A DNA stretch of 25,338 nt. It comes from CAADGU01 sp964581605 (GTDB taxonomy: Bacteria > Chloroflexota > Anaerolineae > Promineifilales > Promineifilaceae). The notes below the pieces were generated by a model. It worked only from the letters and a program-made list of their open reading frames with translations, was not told the origin of the DNA and did not search any database. The number at the start of each line of letters is the position of its first letter. Position 1 is the stretch's first letter. The translations under genes were made by a program, and so were the position numbers. Location: positions 1 to 25,338 of the forward strand of contig CAZOPF010000085.1 of the NCBI GenBank assembly GCA_964581605.1, given 5' to 3'. Below are positions 21,511 to 25,338 of this stretch, one piece after another.

Positions 21511-21912
21511 GTGCCCCAACAACCCTTACGTTCTCAACTTTACCGCCGCATGAACAGTTTTCATTACGCCTTTAGTGGGTGGTGGTACGTTTTACGCACC
21601 CAGCCTAATGCCTGGATTCACGCGGCCGTTACGATGGTGGTTGTACTCCTTGGCTTGTGGTTACGCCTGCCACGCCAGGATTGGGCCATCCTCATCCTGA
21701 CGTTTATGGTTGTCTGGATGGCAGAGTTTTCCAATACGGCCTTAGAAGCGGTTGTGGATATGGCCTCGCCGGCATATCACCCTTTGGCAAAAACAGCTAA
21801 AGATGTGGCGGCAGCGGCCGTCTTGGTGGGCGCGTGTGGCTCTGTGCTCATTGGTCTACTCATCTTGGGGCCGCCGCTGTGGGCGCGGCTGGTGGCAGTG
21901 GTCAACCCATGA
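21511..21912 (+). CDS. dgkA: Diacylglycerol/undecaprenol kinase family protein
   Basis: The 133-residue membrane protein has three hydrophobic helices and the DgkA signature EFSNTALEAVVDMA followed by AKTAKDVAAAAVLV. It phosphorylates a membrane lipid alcohol; in Gram-positives the substrate is undecaprenol, which feeds cell-wall lipid carrier recycling. I choose the GTG at 21511 because GGAG lies 8 nt upstream, and it begins 4 nt after the ybeY stop. The ATG at 21550 is a possible shorter start. It ends the yqeY / HD / ybeY / dgkA run and is convergent with the zinc-ribbon genes; no terminator is evident in the 45-bp gap. Confidence 0.92.
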   Translation: MPQQPLRSQLYRRMNSFHYAFSGWWYVLRTQPNAWIHAAVTMVVVLLGLWLRLPRQDWAILILTFMVVWMAEFSNTALEAVVDMASPAYHPLAKTAKDVAAAAVLVGACGSVLIGLLILGPPLWARLVAVVNP

Positions 21913-21957
21913 TTAAGTGGCCGAAACGATAAAATTACTCCCGCTCAGGCTTGATGA

Positions 21958-22221
21958 CTAATCTTCCCACTCATCGTCATCATCATAATCATCCCACCCA
22001 TCATCAAAATCATCATCATTGTTATCATCCCAATCATCACCTTCATATGGTTCGGAGTAGGCCCAATCCAGTTTGATGGGATTTGTTTGCACCACTTCTA
22101 ATTCGTCGCCACATTCTTCACATACCACAAACTCACCCATTTCAAAATGTTGAAAACGAATACGCGCACCACAACCAGGACAAATACCAATTCTCACCTG
22201 TGAAGTCGGATTATCTGCCAT
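21958..22221 (-). CDS. LysW-like mini zinc-ribbon protein with poly-acidic tail
   Basis: The 87-residue protein has a zinc ribbon CPGCG...CEECG (C14, C17, C34, C37), followed by DELEVVQTNPIKLDWA. This is close to the LysW/ArgW amino-carrier pattern (ELEVV-x-P-x-LE). In LysW a C-terminal EDWGE glutamate carries the amino-acid intermediate. Here the domain continues into about 28 residues that are mostly Asp with a few Trp, Tyr and Asn, ending EWED. AGGAG lies 8 nt before the ATG at 22221, which rules out the longer frame from 22242. No lysX, argX or other carrier-pathway gene is in the window, so a role in lysine or arginine synthesis is unproven. It is the second gene of a tandem pair. Confidence 0.7.
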   Translation of the reverse strand: MADNPTSQVRIGICPGCGARIRFQHFEMGEFVVCEECGDELEVVQTNPIKLDWAYSEPYEGDDWDDNNDDDFDDGWDDYDDDDEWED

Positions 22222-22249
22222 GATTTGCTCTCCTTTTTGCAATTATTTG

Positions 22250-22480
22250 TTAGCGGCCGTTCTTGCGCCGACCATTTCTGCCAGAATTAGAATTGGAACC
22301 ATCGTCGTCATCCCAGGCCGCTTCCGCCCAATCAAGCTCCAACGGGAAACGGTTGACTACCTCTAACACCGAGTCACAGTGACGACAGGTTATCAGTTGA
22401 CCTACATAAGGTGGTTTTTTTAAGCGTACTTCTGACCCGCAATCTGGACAATGGGCGATATTTTTTGATTCAGGCGTCAT
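22250..22480 (-). CDS. LysW-like mini zinc-ribbon protein with basic tail
   Basis: The 76-residue protein has CPDCG...CRHCD (C11, C14, C32, C35) and DSVLEVVNRFPLELDWAEA, the same LysW-like core as the next gene. Its tail instead runs DDDD, then Ser/Asn/Gly and a basic end (GRRKNGR). It lies 28 nt upstream of the acidic-tailed paralogue on the same strand, so the two are probably cotranscribed. The ATG at 22480 is preceded by a GAAGAG that also forms one arm of a nested hairpin. A structural or nucleic-acid-binding role is as possible as an amino-carrier role. Confidence 0.65.
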   Translation of the reverse strand: MTPESKNIAHCPDCGSEVRLKKPPYVGQLITCRHCDSVLEVVNRFPLELDWAEAAWDDDDGSNSNSGRNGRRKNGR

Positions 22481-22552
22481 CTCTTCTATTTTTCCAGTTA
22501 CCAGTCCCCATACCTGCTAACATCAGGTTTCACACCGGTAAATATAGAAGAG
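22481..22552 (-). promoter_or_regulatory. Nested inverted repeats in the leader of the zinc-ribbon pair
   Basis: Three complementary pairs nest around 22520. The outer pair is CTCTTCTAT (22481-22489) with ATAGAAGAG (22544-22552). The middle pair is ACCAGT (22500-22505) with ACCGGT (22534-22539), with one G-U pair in RNA. The inner pair is ACCTG (22512-22516) with CAGGT (22524-22528). On the minus-strand transcript the outer arm next to the ATG covers the only Shine-Dalgarno-like bases, so folding could block translation. It could also be an operator or chance. Confidence 0.4.
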
Positions 22553-22633
22553 CGTTGTGCAAATGGAGGCACACGGCCGTGACAAGAACGTGCCAAAGTC
22601 AAATGTGTTGTGCGAATTCTGTGCCAAAATCGG

Positions 22634-23329
22634 TTAAAGGGACGGTTGGTTGGAAATGGAGAACCGATAACCAATACCGGGGTGGGTATGGATGTAATGA
22701 GACGAAATGGCGTCCGTCTCGATTTTGCGTCGTAGCCGGCGCACCAGGCCGCGCACCAATTCCCGGTTACCCTCAGCGTTATATCCCCACACGCGCTCCA
22801 CAATCACATCGGCGGGGATGACTTGTTCCGGGTTTGTCATCAAGATGTAGAGGAGGCGGAACTCTAGCGGCGTCAGATGTTGGCGGAACCCATTCGGCAG
22901 CGTAACCGTGCGTGTGCCAGGGTCCAGGGAAAGACCTTCGATATCAAGGGGGGCAAGAATGGACAGCGGCACTGACCCGGCACGTTGCAGGAAAACTTTT
23001 GCATATCGGGAGAGAATACGCGGCGACAACGGCCGTACCAGCACCAAATCCACCCCCGCATCCAGCAACATACAATGCGTCTCCTCTCTAACGGGATCAA
23101 CCAGCGCAAACAAGGGTGCCTGAGAAAACTCCCGCACCGCCTGCACATCCGCCGCCAGTGTCGTTACATCACCTGGTGCAAACAGGATCAAATCTACCGG
23201 GTGCGCGTGCAGCGAGTTCAAAATCAGTTTGACGGCGGCCGTGCGTGCCACCGACAACCCCGAATGACGCAGTACATAACTCAAAAACTCCCGCTCTTCC
23301 TGGTTGTGCGCAATGACAATCGCCTGCAT
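22634..23329 (-). CDS. OmpR-type transcription regulator with a degenerate receiver
   Basis: The 231-residue protein has an N-terminal receiver-like domain (1-120) and a winged-helix DNA-binding domain (about 130-228: LTPLEFRLLYILMTNPEQVI, RELVRGLVRRLRRKIE, GIGYRF). In the receiver the phospho-accepting Asp is replaced: VDLILFAPGD has Ala51 where PDLVLLDL has Asp. The usual K-P is R-P (VRPLSP). It is therefore probably not switched by a histidine kinase and may sense a ligand or act constitutively. No kinase is next to it. It lies 56 bp after the acyl-CoA carboxylase gene and 153 bp before the zinc-ribbon pair, and could regulate either. Confidence 0.85.
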   Translation of the reverse strand: MQAIVIAHNQEEREFLSYVLRHSGLSVARTAAVKLILNSLHAHPVDLILFAPGDVTTLAADVQAVREFSQAPLFALVDPVREETHCMLLDAGVDLVLVRPLSPRILSRYAKVFLQRAGSVPLSILAPLDIEGLSLDPGTRTVTLPNGFRQHLTPLEFRLLYILMTNPEQVIPADVIVERVWGYNAEGNRELVRGLVRRLRRKIETDAISSHYIHTHPGIGYRFSISNQPSL

Positions 23330-23385
23330 ATCTTCGTCAATCCACAGATTAGCCAGATTCAGTCAAGAACATATCACAAAACGAC

Positions 23386-25338
23386 CTATGCAGCAGTATC
23401 TATCGCCCTGATTTTTAGCAATTGTACATCAGCTTCCACTGTATCGCCGGGCGCAAAATAAATCTCTTCAATAATGCCGTCCCCGGCGGCGCGGATGGTG
23501 TGTTCCATCTTCATTGCTTCCAACTTGAGCAGCGCGTCCCCCCCTTTCACCGCCTGCCCCACCGTCACCAACACCGCCAGAACAGAGCCAGGCATAGGCG
23601 CACGCAGCGAGCCACCGGCATCGGCGGCGGGTTGCGGTTCAGGCAGCAAGGGCACGGCCGTCAACCGCACCACCCCCTTTTCCATTTGCACCCACCAGAT
23701 AGTTTGCCGGTTTACGGCCGTCACCCGCTGCCGCCAGCCATCCACCGTCAAAATCACCTGACTTCCAGACATCTCCACCAAAGTAACATCGGCTGTATGG
23801 CCGGGTTGAATAGAAACGGTCAGGTGATAATGATGGGGGGTGCGGGGCACGGCCGTCAATGATACCTCCACCACATCATCATCCCACGCATAGCGATAAA
23901 GCTGTGGTTGTCCAGGATTATTACGCCAGTAACCGACGCTGGTGTCTGGCTGCGGTTCACGCTCAAATTGGGCCACCGTCACCGCCAGCAGCGCCAACGA
24001 CACATCACCAGCCGGCGGCCGCCAGTTGGCAAACTGCTCTTCCAGAAAATGGATGTGCAGACGGCCGTCCATAACATCCGGGTGGCGCAGAACATCAACC
24101 AAAAATGGGAGATTGTGGGCAAAACCCAACAGCGTTGTTGTGTCTAAAGCGCGGGCCAGGCGACGCACGGCCGTAACCCGGTCATCCCCATAGGCCATAA
24201 TTTTCGCCAGCATCGGGTCGTAATGGGTGGACACCAGGCCACCTGTTTGTATGCCGCTGTCTACGCGAATCCCCTCCCCCTCCGGCGGCTGCCACAGCAG
24301 CACCTCACCCGTCACCGGCAAAAAATCGTTGGCCGGATTTTCGGCGTAGACGCGGGCTTCGATAGCCTGGCCACGCCATTGGATTTGCGCCTGCGTCAGC
24401 GGCAATGGTTCCCCTTCCGCTACCCGAATTTGCCACTCCACCAGGTCAATACCCGTCACCAGTTCCGTCACCGGATGCTCCACTTGCAGGCGAGTATTCA
24501 TCTCTAAAAAGTAAAAATCGCCCGTTTCATCCAGCAAAAATTCCACCGTTCCGGCGTTGTGATAATTGACCGTTTGGGCGGCACGCACGGCCGTCTCCCC
24601 CATCCGCTGCCGCAACTCTTCATCCACCGCGGGCGAAGGCGATTCCTCAATCACCTTCTGATGGCGGCGTTGCAGCGAACACTCCCGTTCGCCCAGGTGA
24701 ATGAGATGGCCGTGCTGGTCGCCGATCACCTGAATTTCCACATGCCGGGCATGGGTTAGCGCCCGCTCCAAAATCAACTCGGCGGAGCCAAACGCCTGCT
24801 GTGCTTCCCGCCGCGCCGCCGCCAATGCCTCTGGCAGAGTGGCCGCATCCGCCACCAGCCGCATCCCTTTGCCGCCGCCACCCGCTGCCGCCTTCACCAA
24901 AATGGGAAATCCGATCCGGCCTGCTTCGGCCAATAACGTGGCATCGCGTTGATCCGCGCCGCCATAACCGGGGATGATGGGGACCCCAACGGCCGTCACC
25001 CGTTCCTTTGCCGCCCGTTTATTGCCCATCAATTCAATGGCCTCCGGTGATGGCCCCACAAAGATGAAGCCGACCGCCGCGCAGGCGCGGGCAAAATCGG
25101 CGTTTTCGGCCAGGAAGCCAAAACCAGGATGTATGGCGTCTGCCCCCGCTCGTTGGGCGGCAGCGATGATGGCGGGGATGTTGAGGTAGGAATCGGGGGC
25201 GGGAGAGGGGCCAATGTGTACGGCCGTGTCCGCCATTTGCACATGCAGCGCATGGGCATCCACATCCGAATACACCGCCACCGTGCGAATCCCCAACTTT
25301 CGGCACGTGCGGATGATACGGCAGGCAATCTCGCCCCG
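23386..25338 (-). CDS. Acyl-CoA carboxylase alpha subunit (biotin carboxylase + biotinyl domain), 5' truncated
   Basis: The frame is open to the right edge, where it reads RGEIACRIIRTCRKLGI, so only about 8-10 N-terminal residues are missing; about 650 residues are visible. It has the biotin carboxylase N-domain (HPGFGFLAEN), the ATP-grasp glycine loop KAAAGGGGKGM, ERECSLQRRHQKVIEESP and EMNTRLQVEHPVTE. A middle linker domain follows, then a C-terminal biotinyl domain with the lysine in LEAMKMEHT. This fused layout is that of methylcrotonyl-, propionyl- or broad acyl-CoA carboxylases rather than the split AccB/AccC. It carboxylates biotin with ATP and bicarbonate; the carboxyltransferase partner is not in the window. 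It has eight ACGGCCGT copies, seven of them read as Thr-Ala-Val. Confidence 0.93.
   Translation of the reverse strand, partial: RGEIACRIIRTCRKLGIRTVAVYSDVDAHALHVQMADTAVHIGPSPAPDSYLNIPAIIAAAQRAGADAIHPGFGFLAENADFARACAAVGFIFVGPSPEAIELMGNKRAAKERVTAVGVPIIPGYGGADQRDATLLAEAGRIGFPILVKAAAGGGGKGMRLVADAATLPEALAAARREAQQAFGSAELILERALTHARHVEIQVIGDQHGHLIHLGERECSLQRRHQKVIEESPSPAVDEELRQRMGETAVRAAQTVNYHNAGTVEFLLDETGDFYFLEMNTRLQVEHPVTELVTGIDLVEWQIRVAEGEPLPLTQAQIQWRGQAIEARVYAENPANDFLPVTGEVLLWQPPEGEGIRVDSGIQTGGLVSTHYDPMLAKIMAYGDDRVTAVRRLARALDTTTLLGFAHNLPFLVDVLRHPDVMDGRLHIHFLEEQFANWRPPAGDVSLALLAVTVAQFEREPQPDTSVGYWRNNPGQPQLYRYAWDDDVVEVSLTAVPRTPHHYHLTVSIQPGHTADVTLVEMSGSQVILTVDGWRQRVTAVNRQTIWWVQMEKGVVRLTAVPLLPEPQPAADAGGSLRAPMPGSVLAVLVTVGQAVKGGDALLKLEAMKMEHTIRAAGDGIIEEIYFAPGDTVEADVQLLKIRAIDTAA

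Larger units (their letters stand above)
343..25227. repeat. Dispersed octamer palindrome ACGGCCGT (HIP1-like), about 50 copies
   Basis: I counted about 51 exact copies of ACGGCCGT by reading the window; the first is at 343-350 and the last at 25220-25227. A random sequence of about 57% GC would have roughly 0.6 copies in this length. Copies lie in genes on both strands, in intergenic DNA (for example 18079-18086) and inside the T-box stem I (13513-13520). In coding sequence the usual reading is ACG GCC GTN (Thr-Ala-Val) or GAC GGC CGT (Asp-Gly-Arg). Spread is uneven: eight copies in the biotin carboxylase gene but only one in the longer lon gene. Near-misses keeping the CGGCCG core (GCGGCCGT, TCGGCCGT) are also common. 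The count is direct; the comparison to HIP1 of cyanobacteria is by analogy. Confidence 0.9.

Noticed and set aside
18134..21912. yqeY / HD hydrolase / ybeY / dgkA order as a novel system
   Set aside because: HD-ybeY-dgkA is a well-known conserved gene order linked to cell envelope and ribosome maturation.

Overview
The window looks like a piece of a Chloroflexota genome (Anaerolineae or a related class), probably from a metagenome assembly. This is inferred from several signs: a secreted protein with a Thr/Pro 'TATPTATPT' linker, a T-box leader in front of valS, the Gram-positive-like order PgpH-type HD hydrolase / YbeY / DgkA, a cyclic-2,3-diphosphoglycerate-synthetase-type protein, and a 100-N scaffold gap. 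No 16S or other marker confirms it. Coding density is high, and most genes are housekeeping or transport genes. There is no phage, insertion sequence or CRISPR array.

Layout. 1-5037: cyclic-2,3-diphosphoglycerate-synthetase-like P-loop protein (-), DUF4058 protein (+), secreted protein of unknown function (-), aldehyde dehydrogenase (-). 5385-11450: Lon protease with a strong terminator, a polytopic membrane protein (perhaps NnrS-like), a small cupin, an MFS exporter and a small SAM methyltransferase, all (+). 11503-13308: an ABC exporter half-transporter (-), divergent from the next block. 13388-16457: promoter, valine T-box leader and valS (+). 16474-18003: an antitoxin C-terminal remnant, a two-gene TumE-like (DUF6516) toxin-antitoxin-like module and a TauE/SafE-type permease (+). 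18085-21912: promoter, yqeY, 7TM-HD phosphohydrolase, ybeY and dgkA (+). 21958-25338: on the minus strand, a biotin carboxylase/biotinyl carrier subunit (5' end cut by the window), an OmpR-type regulator with a degenerate receiver, and two tandem LysW-like mini zinc-ribbon proteins.

The most unusual content is not a gene. First, the 8-bp palindrome ACGGCCGT occurs about 50 times by hand count. Fewer than one copy is expected by chance. It lies in genes on both strands, in the T-box and in intergenic DNA, much like cyanobacterial HIP1. Second, at least ten short arrays with strict 7-, 8- or 9-nt periods and internal mirror symmetry sit at gene ends, often supplying the stop codon. Two have entered coding sequences in frame and one lies inside the T-box linker. 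These two repeat systems are the best candidates for something undescribed.

The N gap at 20905-21004 is almost certainly an assembly artefact. The same 55 bp stands on both sides of it, so the HD hydrolase and ybeY are really contiguous, 4 nt apart.
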